NCBI RefSeq assembly: GCF_024158025.1
Contig: NZ_JAMZEL010000017.1
Span: forward strand, 62,001 to 126,000
Direction of reading: 5' to 3'
DNA from: Runella salmonicolor
Lineage (GTDB): Bacteria; Bacteroidota; Bacteroidia; Cytophagales; Spirosomataceae
Length of the DNA: 64,000 bases
The notes under the pieces were generated by a model. That model was not told where the DNA came from and made no database searches. It saw nothing but the letters and a program-made list of their open reading frames with translations. Position numbers and translations under genes: made by a program. Positions 26,810 to 35,644 of the stretch are shown piece by piece. Within the stretch, counting starts at the first letter, position 1. Each line of letters begins with the position of its first letter.

Positions 26810-28060
26810 TTAATTTTTAAGGGCTTCCACAACTTGTAATTTTGACATCCGCCAGGCAGGGTAAACCCCCGACAAAAGCCCAAACAGCAAGCTGACAAAA
26901 ATGGCAATAGAAAAAACTTTCCAGTTGAAACTCAAATCAATGTAGGCGATTAAGTTGCTGTTGTTTAGATAATAAATAATTCCCAGCGACAGAAAAACCG
27001 CAATCACTCCACCAATGAGCGTGAGAATAATATTTTCAATCACAAACTGCATCACCAAGGTTTTGGACGAGGCCCCGAAAGCCTTCCGAATGCCAATCTC
27101 CGAAGCCCGCTCCATGATACGACTCATATTGATGTTGACCAAGTTGATGGCCGGCAAAGACATGAATAACAAGGCGATTCCGAGCATAATGGTAAAAAAA
27201 TACCCCACACCGTCGTTTTCACCATCGCCCTTAAACTGACGGGTAAAACTGGTAATGTAAGAATCGGCAGAAACATACAGTTTATCGGGCCTAAACCACT
27301 TATCGCCCGTGTCGGTCAATTTAATTTTTGAAGCTATAACGTTGAATTCGGTCTGTATTTTAGGAATATCCGATGGATTATTGGGCAGGATTATCGCGGC
27401 AAAGTTACCCCGTAATTCTACCTTTTTTAAATCAGCCTTGGAGGTATTGTACGGAAAATACAAATCCGATGAAACGTGAATCCGGGTAATCGGACAGCCA
27501 CGTACTACCCCGATAATGCGGTAATTGACGTTGTCGATTTCAATCATTTTTCCCACCGCCGGCTGGCCTTTACCCACGTATTCGTCGCGGACGTAATCGT
27601 TGATAACCACTACATAATCGTTGTTGGCGATGTTTTGTTCGGTATAATTTTTCCCTTCCAAAAAATCAAAGGAAGTAACCTCCCAAAAATTACTGTCGGT
27701 ATGCCGATAGCGGACATTCAGCTTATGGTTATTGAGGTAAATATTGATGGTACTTGGCATCGAAACGGCAGCAATCTTAGCGGGTGTTTTGAGCGACCGA
27801 ACGTAAGTATTGATGAACGAAAAGCTGACGGGGCCCGAGCTTTGGCCTTGGTTTTTGGTATCTTTCTCCTTTACATTCCAGATATACAAAGAGCGGTCGC
27901 GGTTGATTTCAGGGTAGCCAGCCGCAATCAAGTGGTCAATAAAGGCCGTAGCCACCACCAAAATAGTGAGCGTCAAACTGATGCCGAACAGGCTGATAAA
28001 CGTGAAAAACTTTCGACGTTGCAGCACGGCAAGGGTGATTTTGAGGTAGTTGAGCAGCAT
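26810..28060 (-). CDS. ABC transporter permease, MacB/FtsX family (first subunit)
   Basis: The 416-residue protein has an N-terminal helix (FFTFISLFGISLTLTILVVATAF), a large periplasmic domain (about 50-285) and three C-terminal helices with the FtsX signature ASEIGIRKAFGASSKTL and the terminal helix ending in GVYPAWRMSKLQVVEALKN. It is 2 bp from the ATPase gene and 6 bp from the second permease, so all are co-translated. The two permeases are only distantly alike, which suggests a heterodimer. Confidence 0.92.
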   Translation of the reverse strand: MLLNYLKITLAVLQRRKFFTFISLFGISLTLTILVVATAFIDHLIAAGYPEINRDRSLYIWNVKEKDTKNQGQSSGPVSFSFINTYVRSLKTPAKIAAVSMPSTINIYLNNHKLNVRYRHTDSNFWEVTSFDFLEGKNYTEQNIANNDYVVVINDYVRDEYVGKGQPAVGKMIEIDNVNYRIIGVVRGCPITRIHVSSDLYFPYNTSKADLKKVELRGNFAAIILPNNPSDIPKIQTEFNVIASKIKLTDTGDKWFRPDKLYVSADSYITSFTRQFKGDGENDGVGYFFTIMLGIALLFMSLPAINLVNINMSRIMERASEIGIRKAFGASSKTLVMQFVIENIILTLIGGVIAVFLSLGIIYYLNNSNLIAYIDLSFNWKVFSIAIFVSLLFGLLSGVYPAWRMSKLQVVEALKN

Positions 28061-28062
28061 GA

Positions 28063-28728
28063 TTAGGAAACTTGTGAACCGTCAAATAATCTGATTAAGC
28101 GATGCGTACGTTTGGCCATGTTTTCATCGTGGGTTACCATGATGATGGTGGCTTTGTCGCGTTGATTGAGCGTAGTCAAGATGTCCATGATTTCGTTGCC
28201 CATGTTGCTGTCCAAATTGCCCGTAGGCTCATCGGCCAAAATAATCTGCGGCTGCCCCACAATGGCCCTTGCAATCGCCACCCGCTGTTTTTGCCCCCCC
28301 GAAAGTTGATTGGGATAATGCTTCATTCGGTTACTGAGTCCCACTTTTTCCAGCGCTTCGCTCGCCAAGCGGCGGCGCTCGCTGCTCGAAACCTTGCGGT
28401 ACAAAAGTGGCAACTCTACGTTATCCAATACTGGTAAATCATTAATCAGGTGAAAACTCTGAAAAATAAAGCCCAATGTTTGATTGCGAAATTGCGCCAA
28501 CTGACTGTCGGGCAAGCCATTGGTGTGTTTTCCACCAATTTCTACTTTACCATTCGACGGCTCATCCAATAGCCCGATGATGTTGAGCAACGTACTTTTG
28601 CCGCAACCCGAAGGGCCCATAATGGAAACAAATTCTCCTTTTTCAACGCTCAAATTGATGTTATTGAGCGCAACTGTTTCTACCGTGGCTGTCCGATAGA
28701 CCTTTTCGATGTTCTTTAAATGTATCAT
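28063..28728 (-). CDS. ABC transporter ATP-binding protein (MacB/LolD type)
   Basis: The 221-residue ATPase has all motifs: Walker A GPSGCGKST (38-46), Q-loop FIFQSFH, signature LSGGQKQR, Walker B IILADEPTGNLDS and the H-loop VTHDE. The length and GNLDS extension are those of the LolD/MacB/FtsE group, which works with FtsX-type permeases. It powers the adjacent permease pair. It sits 3 bp after the outer-membrane factor gene in the same minus-strand operon. Confidence 0.95.
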   Translation of the reverse strand: MIHLKNIEKVYRTATVETVALNNINLSVEKGEFVSIMGPSGCGKSTLLNIIGLLDEPSNGKVEIGGKHTNGLPDSQLAQFRNQTLGFIFQSFHLINDLPVLDNVELPLLYRKVSSSERRRLASEALEKVGLSNRMKHYPNQLSGGQKQRVAIARAIVGQPQIILADEPTGNLDSNMGNEIMDILTTLNQRDKATIIMVTHDENMAKRTHRLIRLFDGSQVS

Positions 28729-28731
28729 GGT

Positions 28732-30237
28732 TTATTTCAATTTGCTTTCTGTTTCAAAATCATACAATGTCAATTGCCGCAGCTTGTAGTAAGCCCCCCA
28801 ATAGTCGCGTAGGGCATAAATATAATCGCGTTTGGCTTGGTCTTTTTCGGTAAACGAAATACTTAAATCGGTGATGCTCAGGTTTCCCAACACGTACCTG
28901 TCTTGCGCAATTCGGTACTTTTCCGACGCAATGCTATCGGCCTGAACGGTGAGTGAAAGTTGGTCGCGGAGCATTTCAAACAGCGTAACTTGGGTATAAA
29001 TTTCCTGTTGAAAATTCTGTTTGTCCTGCTCAACTGTGTACTGAGTTAGTTGGCGCTGGGCTTCGGCGGTTTTGGTACGGGATTTAGAACGCCCCCAGTC
29101 CAAAATCGGAATGTCCAATTGTAATTCTACCGTTTGTTGGTCTTGGGGTTTACGGTACAATTCGGGCACCGTAATACCACGGTTTGAAAAACCCAAGGTA
29201 GCGGTGAGGGTGGCATTGAGGCCATTATCGCCTTTAGCTTTTGCCACAGCCCGTTCGGCTTCCAGTGTTCTTCGGCCAAACGCAATCGCATCGGAACGGT
29301 TAGCAAACGCTTGCTCAATGGCCCTCTCAGACGAAAGCGTCAGCGCGGCGGGTTGGGTGGGTGTTTGTAACTCTATTTTTCCTTCTGCCTGTAGGCCAAT
29401 GTAGGCTTTTAAGTTCAACGAAGCCACTTCCAAGTCACGTTTTGAGACACCTACCGCCTTTCGCGCTTTGAGCAATTCGAGTTGTAATTGCAGTATTTCG
29501 TTGCGCGTGTTCTTACCCAATTCATACTTTTCATTGGCCACTTTCAGAATGTTTTGGGTATTGGTCAAATTGGTTTCGGCAATCTGTAAATTGACCTGTG
29601 CCAACAGCAAATCAAAGAATAACCCACTGGCCCGCAACGCAATCTGCTCCAACGATTCGATGTAAGTTTGTTGACTTTCGTTGAACTTAAGTGGCTCGAT
29701 TTTCTTATCCCATTTAAATGAATTGAAACGCAGCAACGGCTGCAAATACCCAACAGCGAAGGGAGTCCCGTTGTAGAGGGTATTTTTTCGGTCAAAATCA
29801 TCAAATCGCTGCAATTGTGAGGTGGCATAAATACTTCCACCCGTGGCGGCGATGCTCTGACTCAGCGAAAGATTTAGCGACGAATTGTTATTACGAATGG
29901 GCTGAAACTGAATCGTCCCGTCAGGCTGACGTACCTCAATAAACGACCGGCTAAACGCGGGCAGATTCCCGCTTAACGTTAATTGCGGCTTGTAGTTTGA
30001 CAAGAAAGTGCGGTATTCCCAATACTTTGTTTCTTTGGTAGTAGACGCTTGACGCGCTGAAATAGATTGATTTTTGGCCATTTCTACCACTTCTGAAAGC
30101 GTTAGTTGGGTTGTTTGGCTATGTACCGATATTGACAAAAAAAAGCAAAAGACAAGTAATTGTACACCCAAGCGACAGACCTCTTGCACCTGTACTATTC
30201 GCCAGTGACGGGTTCTACATAAACATATTTTATTCAT
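28732..30237 (-). CDS. TolC-family outer membrane efflux protein
   Basis: Starting at 30237 the protein is 501 residues, with a signal-like hydrophobic stretch ending in FCFFLSISVHSQ and then the repeated coiled-coil OEP pattern of TolC proteins (ALEQIALRASGLFFDLLLAQVNLQIAE; RYVLGNLSITDLSISFTEKD). It forms the trimeric outer-membrane channel for the MFP and ABC components of this operon. The signal peptide is preceded by an unusually long N-terminus of about 30 residues (Cys- and Arg-rich), so the true start could be internal. The gap to the MFP gene is 52 bp. Confidence 0.92.
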   Translation of the reverse strand: MNKICLCRTRHWRIVQVQEVCRLGVQLLVFCFFLSISVHSQTTQLTLSEVVEMAKNQSISARQASTTKETKYWEYRTFLSNYKPQLTLSGNLPAFSRSFIEVRQPDGTIQFQPIRNNNSSLNLSLSQSIAATGGSIYATSQLQRFDDFDRKNTLYNGTPFAVGYLQPLLRFNSFKWDKKIEPLKFNESQQTYIESLEQIALRASGLFFDLLLAQVNLQIAETNLTNTQNILKVANEKYELGKNTRNEILQLQLELLKARKAVGVSKRDLEVASLNLKAYIGLQAEGKIELQTPTQPAALTLSSERAIEQAFANRSDAIAFGRRTLEAERAVAKAKGDNGLNATLTATLGFSNRGITVPELYRKPQDQQTVELQLDIPILDWGRSKSRTKTAEAQRQLTQYTVEQDKQNFQQEIYTQVTLFEMLRDQLSLTVQADSIASEKYRIAQDRYVLGNLSITDLSISFTEKDQAKRDYIYALRDYWGAYYKLRQLTLYDFETESKLK

Positions 30238-30289
30238 GGCTGTTTCGTTCAGATGGGCACGGCAGGGCATGCCCATACATAATGTGGCT

Positions 30290-31537
30290 TTATTTTATCT
30301 CCAACTCCTTGACATTCTTATACTTGCTCATGTCTGAAATGATTACGCGTTCTCCAGCTCGAATGCCCTCTTTGACTTCAACAAAGTCAAAATTAGCCAA
30401 CCCGATTTTTACGGTTCTGCGCTCTGCTTTTCCGTCGGGACGAAGGACAAAAACATCTTGCACAGGTGTACCCGTAAAGCCTGCGCCGTTGGCCACTCTT
30501 ACCACTTGGTTATGGGCATCTGTCACAGGATACACTTCTACTTTCATCTTCGGGCGCAGCAGTTTATTAGCTTTATCATCAAGTTGCACGTCAAAATTGA
30601 CGATATTGTTCTGAACAGAAGGCAGGATATTCGTAAGTGTACCGCGCAATTGCGTATCGTTGATGCGTACTACCACAGGCATTCCAACCCGAATCAGGTC
30701 AGCATAATTATCAGATATAGAGCCAATTACTTTAAACCCGCCCAAGTCCGCCAAACGAGCCAATACTTCACCTTCTGCGACCTTGGAGCCGATGTTTTTG
30801 TTGACGTAAGTAAGCACTCCGGCGCGGTTGGCAATGATGTTGGCTTGCTGGAGTTTGCGTTGGAGTTCTTGAAGGTCTTTTTCTTTGATTTGCGCGCCAA
30901 TTTCAGACTCGCGAATGTCGGCCCGCATCGTTTGTTGTTTGATGCGAATATCGTTTTCGAGCTGTCGCTTTTCCAATTGTGCAATACGCAGATTCTGCTC
31001 GGCTTGGTCGACACTTTCGCGCGTGCCGCCACCTGCTTTAAACAATCGTTTGGCATTTTCAATATCGGCGCGTAAGCTATTGATTTTTAGAACCTTAATA
31101 GAGTCATTTATTTTTAAATCATAAAAGCTCTTCTCCAACTCCCAACGCAGTTTAACGATACCATTGCGTTTGAGTTCAAGCTCGTCTTTCATTTTTTCAA
31201 AATTCAACTGCGTAAACTCCTTATCCAACTCCAGAATCTTATCGCCATTTTTGACTGAAGCCCCCGCATCAAGGTAGATTTGTTGGATTACCGCCGTAAT
31301 CGGACTGGTAATCACGGCTTCAAAATCAGGTTGAATCTCGCCCGAGGCAGTAAGTGTATTCTCAACATTTCCGATTTCGGCGGTTGCGAGTCGAAGGTCA
31401 CTTTTGTTTACGGAATTGCTCAAGGAGGTGCGTAAGCCCCACACGGCCCCTGCGACAACAAGGGCAAATACACCAATCCAAAGCCAACGGCGGCGGGATT
31501 GTTCTTTTTGGTTTTCTTCGGGTATATCTCTGTCCAT
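30290..31537 (-). CDS. HlyD/RND-type membrane fusion protein
   Basis: From the ATG at 31537 the protein is 415 residues: a basic N-terminus (QSRRRWLWIG), one inner-membrane helix (VFALVVAGAVWGL), a lipoyl/barrel-sandwich domain (TASGEIQPDFEAVITSP ... GAGASVKNGDKILELD-type motif), a coiled-coil hairpin (about 110-220) and beta-barrel and membrane-proximal domains (GTLTNILPSVQNNIVNFDVQLDD). It bridges the MacB-like pump to the TolC-like channel and is the first gene of the efflux operon. The frame is open to a TTG at 31600, but that extension lacks family resemblance. Confidence 0.92.
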   Translation of the reverse strand: MDRDIPEENQKEQSRRRWLWIGVFALVVAGAVWGLRTSLSNSVNKSDLRLATAEIGNVENTLTASGEIQPDFEAVITSPITAVIQQIYLDAGASVKNGDKILELDKEFTQLNFEKMKDELELKRNGIVKLRWELEKSFYDLKINDSIKVLKINSLRADIENAKRLFKAGGGTRESVDQAEQNLRIAQLEKRQLENDIRIKQQTMRADIRESEIGAQIKEKDLQELQRKLQQANIIANRAGVLTYVNKNIGSKVAEGEVLARLADLGGFKVIGSISDNYADLIRVGMPVVVRINDTQLRGTLTNILPSVQNNIVNFDVQLDDKANKLLRPKMKVEVYPVTDAHNQVVRVANGAGFTGTPVQDVFVLRPDGKAERRTVKIGLANFDFVEVKEGIRAGERVIISDMSKYKNVKELEIK

Positions 31538-31637
31538 TTTTGAAAATAAATTGGCTGTATATACAAAAGGGCATCCAAAGGCGTGCCACCAACCAACCAA
31601 TTGATTATCAGAAATTTATTGCATTTTCAAAAAACAA

Positions 31638-31661
31638 AAAGTGTTCGGTATCGAACACTTT
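31638..31661 (-). terminator. Terminator after the Rpn gene
   Basis: AAAGTGTTCG and CGAACACTTT form a 10-bp perfect stem with a GTAT-type 4-nt loop, followed on the minus strand by a T-rich run. It separates the Rpn gene from the efflux operon. Confidence 0.75.
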
Positions 31662-31694
31662 GTTTGAAATTGGGAAAGGATAAAAAAGGTTATT

Positions 31695-32624
31695 TTATTC
31701 GTTTTTCAATTTTTCCAGTTCTTCGACGGTTAGCCCTGTCAAGCGAATAATAATATCCATGGGAATATTTTCGGCAATGGCATTACGAGCTATCTCAATC
31801 TTGCCTTCTATTTTGCCTTCTATTAATCCTTCTATTTTACCTTCAATCTTGCCTTCAATTTTACCTTCAATAAGCCCTATCATTCGACCTTCCGTTTTGC
31901 CTTCGGCAATGGCCGTATCAATGACATTTTTCAAATCTCTGTAATATTTAAGACTGGCTTCATAACTGTCGCGTTCGTCAGGGGTAAATTTGGCGATTTC
32001 GGCGGCCTCAAACAATCGAGCAAAAATCTTCTCCTGCAATGCTTTCGGACGATTGTCTAAATAAGGGAGATGTTTCAAAACATACAGCCATTTGTCATAG
32101 GTGGTTTCTAGCTCTTCCTCGGTTTTTGTAAAATGAGGCATTTCCAGATAAATAAAAGTCAATTTATCATAGAATACCCGGCAGTTTTGGTCTTTCAATT
32201 GCACTTCATGACGTACTTCTTTTTCATTGCTATCTTCTGTAAATACAAAATCCAGAATGCCAACGGTGTATATTTCCGACAATTTAAAATCCCAATCACC
32301 CCGCTTTGCCTGTTCTTGTATGGGAAAAGAAGAATAAAAAATGCTACGGTCTTTAAAGTAGTTTTGCTTGGCCTTTTGCATTTCTACAATGAAACGTTCG
32401 CCGTTTGTGCCTACACAATACAAATCAAAAATGGCCTTTCGATCAATTTCCGTATTCCCGATTTGTTCATTCTTTGCGTAGGACAATTCCGCAATTTTAT
32501 GACGGTTAGGCAGCACTACCTGGTTTAAAAAATCAATCAATAAATCTTTGTTGAGCTCTGTGCCAAACAATTTTTTAAAGCCAAAATCCGTAAATGGATT
32601 AACATATTTCTCTTTAATAATCAC
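31695..32624 (-). CDS. Rpn family recombination-promoting nuclease / PD-(D/E)XK transposase-like protein
   Basis: The 309-residue protein opens with YVNPFTDFGFKKLFG, the hallmark of this family, and has the nuclease core IFDLYCVGTNGERFIVEMQKAK (D...ExQ/K active-site pattern). The C-terminal quarter is a run of IEGKIEG-type repeats (about 250-285) coded by a 12-nt tandem repeat, then an amphipathic end (IIRLTGLTVEELEKLKNE). Rpn proteins promote recA-independent recombination or act as nucleases, and they often exist in many copies per genome. It has its own -7 element and terminator. Not evidence of an IS: no inverted repeats or target duplications were seen. Confidence 0.88.
   Translation of the reverse strand: MIIKEKYVNPFTDFGFKKLFGTELNKDLLIDFLNQVVLPNRHKIAELSYAKNEQIGNTEIDRKAIFDLYCVGTNGERFIVEMQKAKQNYFKDRSIFYSSFPIQEQAKRGDWDFKLSEIYTVGILDFVFTEDSNEKEVRHEVQLKDQNCRVFYDKLTFIYLEMPHFTKTEEELETTYDKWLYVLKHLPYLDNRPKALQEKIFARLFEAAEIAKFTPDERDSYEASLKYYRDLKNVIDTAIAEGKTEGRMIGLIEGKIEGKIEGKIEGLIEGKIEGKIEIARNAIAENIPMDIIIRLTGLTVEELEKLKNE
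31800..31905 (-). repeat. 12-nt coding tandem repeat in the Rpn gene
   Basis: Six to seven imperfect units of about 12 nt (minus strand GGCAAGATTGAA-like) encode the G-K/L-I-E repeat. The period is a multiple of three, so copy changes keep the frame. Confidence 0.85.
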
Positions 32625-32644
32625 GTGGTTATGCAGTTTTGAAA

Positions 32645-32652
32645 CAAATTTA
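32645..32652 (-). promoter_or_regulatory. Putative Rpn gene promoter (-7 TAAATTTG)
   Basis: Minus-strand match to TAnnTTTG ending 20 bp before the ATG at 32624. No clear -33. Confidence 0.5.
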
Positions 32653-32855
32653 CGATTTTTAAGTAAATGCCACTTTTAAAATTCTTAGTAAGTAACAATC
32701 CTCCAAATGTGCCTATATTTACTCAATAGGCAATTCAATTACAGTTTCGTCGTCACCAGTAGGCCGTTCGTCGATAAGAGGGCGGTTAAAGGTTTGCAAA
32801 ACCTAACTTTTATATTCAATTTTATGTTATATACCAAAATTTAACCTTTTCAAAC

Positions 32856-33320
32856 ATGGCATTATTTAACCTGAAAATCAACGGAAAAACGTACAAAGCC
32901 GACGTTGATGCCAATACGCCTCTGCTCTGGGTATTGCGCGACCACCTCGATTTAGTAGGTACCAAATACGGCTGCGGAATGGCAATGTGCGGTGCCTGTA
33001 CCGTACACGTAAACGGCGAGGCTACCCGCTCATGCGTGGTGCCTGTATCTAACGTATCAAACGCAACCATTACGACGGTGGAGGGGCTATCCGAAACCGG
33101 AACCCACCCAGTGCAGGAAGCGTGGGATGAAGTAGACGTACCGCAGTGTGGCTACTGTCAGGCAGGTCAAATGATGACGGCATCGGCATTGCTCGCCAAA
33201 AATGCCAACCCTTCCGACAAAGAAATTGAGGAAGCGATGGTGGGTAACATCTGCCGTTGTGGCACGTACCACCGGATTCACGATGCGGTGAAGTTGGCCG
33301 CCGCCAAAATGAAAAAATAA
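32856..33320 (+). CDS. 2Fe-2S subunit of a xanthine dehydrogenase-family oxidoreductase (IorA-like)
   Basis: The 154-residue protein carries two 2Fe-2S sites: the plant-type ferredoxin motif CGMAMCGAC with a later Cys, and the helical-domain motif CGYCQAGQ ... NICRCGTY. This is the small electron-transfer subunit of aldehyde/isoquinoline-type molybdenum hydroxylases. It lacks a signal and would be carried to the periplasm with the Tat-exported large subunit (family knowledge). The large subunit follows after 52 bp. No cytochrome c subunit or cofactor chaperone gene is adjacent. Confidence 0.94.
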   Translation: MALFNLKINGKTYKADVDANTPLLWVLRDHLDLVGTKYGCGMAMCGACTVHVNGEATRSCVVPVSNVSNATITTVEGLSETGTHPVQEAWDEVDVPQCGYCQAGQMMTASALLAKNANPSDKEIEEAMVGNICRCGTYHRIHDAVKLAAAKMKK

Positions 33321-33372
33321 TTCCTTTCCTGAACCATTCTAACCACGGGCGGGTCCGTCCGTACCACATAGC

Positions 33373-35502
33373 ATGAGCACTAATCAATCCAGAAGAGATT
33401 TCTTCAAAACATCTGCCACCGCGGCTGGTGGCTTAGTACTCGGATTTGGCTGGTTTTCGTCGGAGGCCTTTGAGCCTGGCGTATTGACCAAAGCCGCCGC
33501 CGATACCATCGACTTTAACGCTTATCTGGCCATCGCGCCTTCGGGCATCATTACCATATATTCGCCTAATCCTGAAATCGGGCAAGGCATCAAAACGGCT
33601 TTCCCAATCATTGTGGCCGAAGAATTGGACGCCGATTGGAGCAAAGTAAAGGTAGAGCAGTCGCCGTTGGATACCAAAAAATTTGAACGTCAACTCACCG
33701 GAGGAAGCGGCGCTATCCGCCACTCATGGGAACGCCTACGCAAAGCTGGAGCCACTGCCCGCGCCATGTTGATGGAAGCCGCCGCCAAGAAATGGAGCGT
33801 ACCCGTCAGCGAGTGTAGCACCAGCAAAGGCTTCGTAATGCACAGCTCTGGCAAAAAACTAAGCTACGGCGAGTTGGCAACGGATGCTGCCCAAATTACG
33901 CCTCCAACAACGGTAAAGCTCAAAGACAAAAGCAACTTCACCTTGATTGGGACTTCCGTAAAAGGCGTTGATAGCAAAGACATTTTGACGGGGAAAAACC
34001 TTTTTGGCATTGACTACAAGCGCGAAGGTATGCTCAACGCCATGATTCAACGCCCACCAGCTTTTGGTCTCAAATTGAAATCATTTGACGCGACCGAGGC
34101 CAAGAAAATGCCCGGTATCACGCATGTTGTTTCCTTTGGCAATAAAGTAGCCATCGTCGGAAAAACCACTTGGGAAGTGATGCAGGCCCGCAAAGCCGTG
34201 AAAATTGAGTGGGAAAAAGAAAAAGACCTCGAAAGCTCCGCCGACCACGACCGCATTTTCAAAGAAATGCTCAACAGCACCACTGCCACCGTTCACCGCA
34301 AAGACGGCGACATAGAAGCGGCTTTCAAAAATGCCTACAAGGTCATCGAAGCCGAATATCAATGCCCATTCTTGCCGCATAGCCCGATGGAGCCGATGAA
34401 CTTTTTTGCCCATTTCAAAGGCGACAGCATCGAGATGGCTGGCCCCAGCCAGACGCCCCAAAATGCGCAAAATCAAATTGCGAAAATGTTCAACATCGCT
34501 CCCGAAAAAGTCACCATAGAACTGACCCGTATGGGCGGAGGATTTGGACGCCGTCTCAACACCGACTACGCCGTGGAAGCTGCCGAGCTATCGAGCATCA
34601 TCAAAGCACCCGTCAAAGTAACTTGGTCACGCGAGGATGACACCGCTGGGGGAATTTACCGCCCTGCCGTGCGTTATCGCTTCAAAGCGTCTATCGACAA
34701 AGCCGGCAATATCACTGGCTATATGCTCCACGGTGCAGGAATGAACGCTGGAAACGCCACCCGCCCCGACAACTTTCCAGTAGGTGCTATTGAAAATACA
34801 CTAATTCAATCCAACGACCACAAGTCGCCCATAACTACTGGCCCTTGGCGGGCACCGATTACCAACTTTTTGGCCTATGCCGAACAGGCGTTTTTGGATG
34901 AAGTAGCCATGGCGGGCGGCAAAGACCCCATTCAGTTACGGATGGAGCTGTTGGAAAAAGCACAGAAAAGCCCCGTCGGAAAACTCACTTACGAGCCCGA
35001 ACGTTTCCGCGAGGTCATTAAGTTAGCGGCTGATAAAGCGGGTTGGGGCAAGAAGAAAAAAGGAGTTTACCAAGGTTTCAGCGTGTACTTCTCACACGCT
35101 TCCTACGTGGCCCAAATTGCCGAAATGGCCAATGTTAAAGGAAAACCCGTTTTGAAAAAGGTATACGCAGCCGTTGATTGCGGCATCGTCATCAACGAAA
35201 GCAGCGCCCAAAACCAAGTCTACGGCGCTATCGTGGATGGGCTTGGTCATGCCATGTACGGAAATCTTACTTTCAAAGACGGCGCACCTCAGCAGGATAA
35301 TTTCAACAAATACCGCCTGATTCGCTACAACGAAGTTCCTGACATTGAAGTACATTTTGTCAAAAATGGCATCGACCCTACTGGCCTTGGAGAACCTGCA
35401 TTGCCTCCAACGGGCGGAGCCATTGCCAATGCTATTTTCAAAACAACGGGCAAGCGACTCTACAATCAGCCTTTTTCTGAACAAGGAGCTACATTGGGTT
35501 AA
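33373..35502 (+). CDS. Molybdopterin-binding subunit of a xanthine dehydrogenase-family oxidoreductase (IorB-like)
   Basis: The 709-residue subunit starts with a Tat signal (QSRRDFFKTSATAAGGLVLGF), as in isoquinoline 1-oxidoreductase beta subunits. Characteristic sites are RMGGGFGRRL, which binds the cofactor, and the catalytic Glu in GLGEPALPPTGG near the C-terminus. Substrate is probably an aldehyde or N-heterocycle oxidised in the periplasm, but this cannot be specified. It forms a two-gene unit with the 2Fe-2S protein. Length is close to the family's 700-750. Confidence 0.93.
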   Translation: MSTNQSRRDFFKTSATAAGGLVLGFGWFSSEAFEPGVLTKAAADTIDFNAYLAIAPSGIITIYSPNPEIGQGIKTAFPIIVAEELDADWSKVKVEQSPLDTKKFERQLTGGSGAIRHSWERLRKAGATARAMLMEAAAKKWSVPVSECSTSKGFVMHSSGKKLSYGELATDAAQITPPTTVKLKDKSNFTLIGTSVKGVDSKDILTGKNLFGIDYKREGMLNAMIQRPPAFGLKLKSFDATEAKKMPGITHVVSFGNKVAIVGKTTWEVMQARKAVKIEWEKEKDLESSADHDRIFKEMLNSTTATVHRKDGDIEAAFKNAYKVIEAEYQCPFLPHSPMEPMNFFAHFKGDSIEMAGPSQTPQNAQNQIAKMFNIAPEKVTIELTRMGGGFGRRLNTDYAVEAAELSSIIKAPVKVTWSREDDTAGGIYRPAVRYRFKASIDKAGNITGYMLHGAGMNAGNATRPDNFPVGAIENTLIQSNDHKSPITTGPWRAPITNFLAYAEQAFLDEVAMAGGKDPIQLRMELLEKAQKSPVGKLTYEPERFREVIKLAADKAGWGKKKKGVYQGFSVYFSHASYVAQIAEMANVKGKPVLKKVYAAVDCGIVINESSAQNQVYGAIVDGLGHAMYGNLTFKDGAPQQDNFNKYRLIRYNEVPDIEVHFVKNGIDPTGLGEPALPPTGGAIANAIFKTTGKRLYNQPFSEQGATLG

Positions 35503-35522
35503 TAGACAGCGAAGGAAGACTA

Positions 35523-35552
35523 TTGTCAAACCAACTTTTCCGTCTATTTTTG
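35523..35552 (+). promoter_or_regulatory. Consensus promoter of lpdA
   Basis: TTG (35523-35525), 19 nt, TATTTTTG (35545-35552) is an exact fit to TTG-N19-TAnnTTTG. The transcript would start near 35558 and carry the palindrome at 35568-35613 in its leader. Confidence 0.75.
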
Positions 35553-35567
35553 TGACGCCAATACGGT

Positions 35568-35613
35568 AACGTCGGCAAGGATTGGGTTCCCCACTCAAAA
35601 CCTTGCCGGCGTT
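35568..35613 (+). repeat. Intergenic palindrome in the lpdA leader (gtcggcaagg family)
   Basis: The 13-nt arms AACGTCGGCAAGG and CCTTGCCGGCGTT (one G-U pair) enclose a 20-nt loop. It is closely related to the element at 4334-4366. Confidence 0.8.
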
Positions 35614-35644
35614 TTGAAATTCACTACTCAATACACATAAATAC

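Noticed and set aside
31800..31905. CRISPR-like short repeats
   Set aside because: The units are 12 nt, contiguous, without spacers and coding in the Rpn gene.
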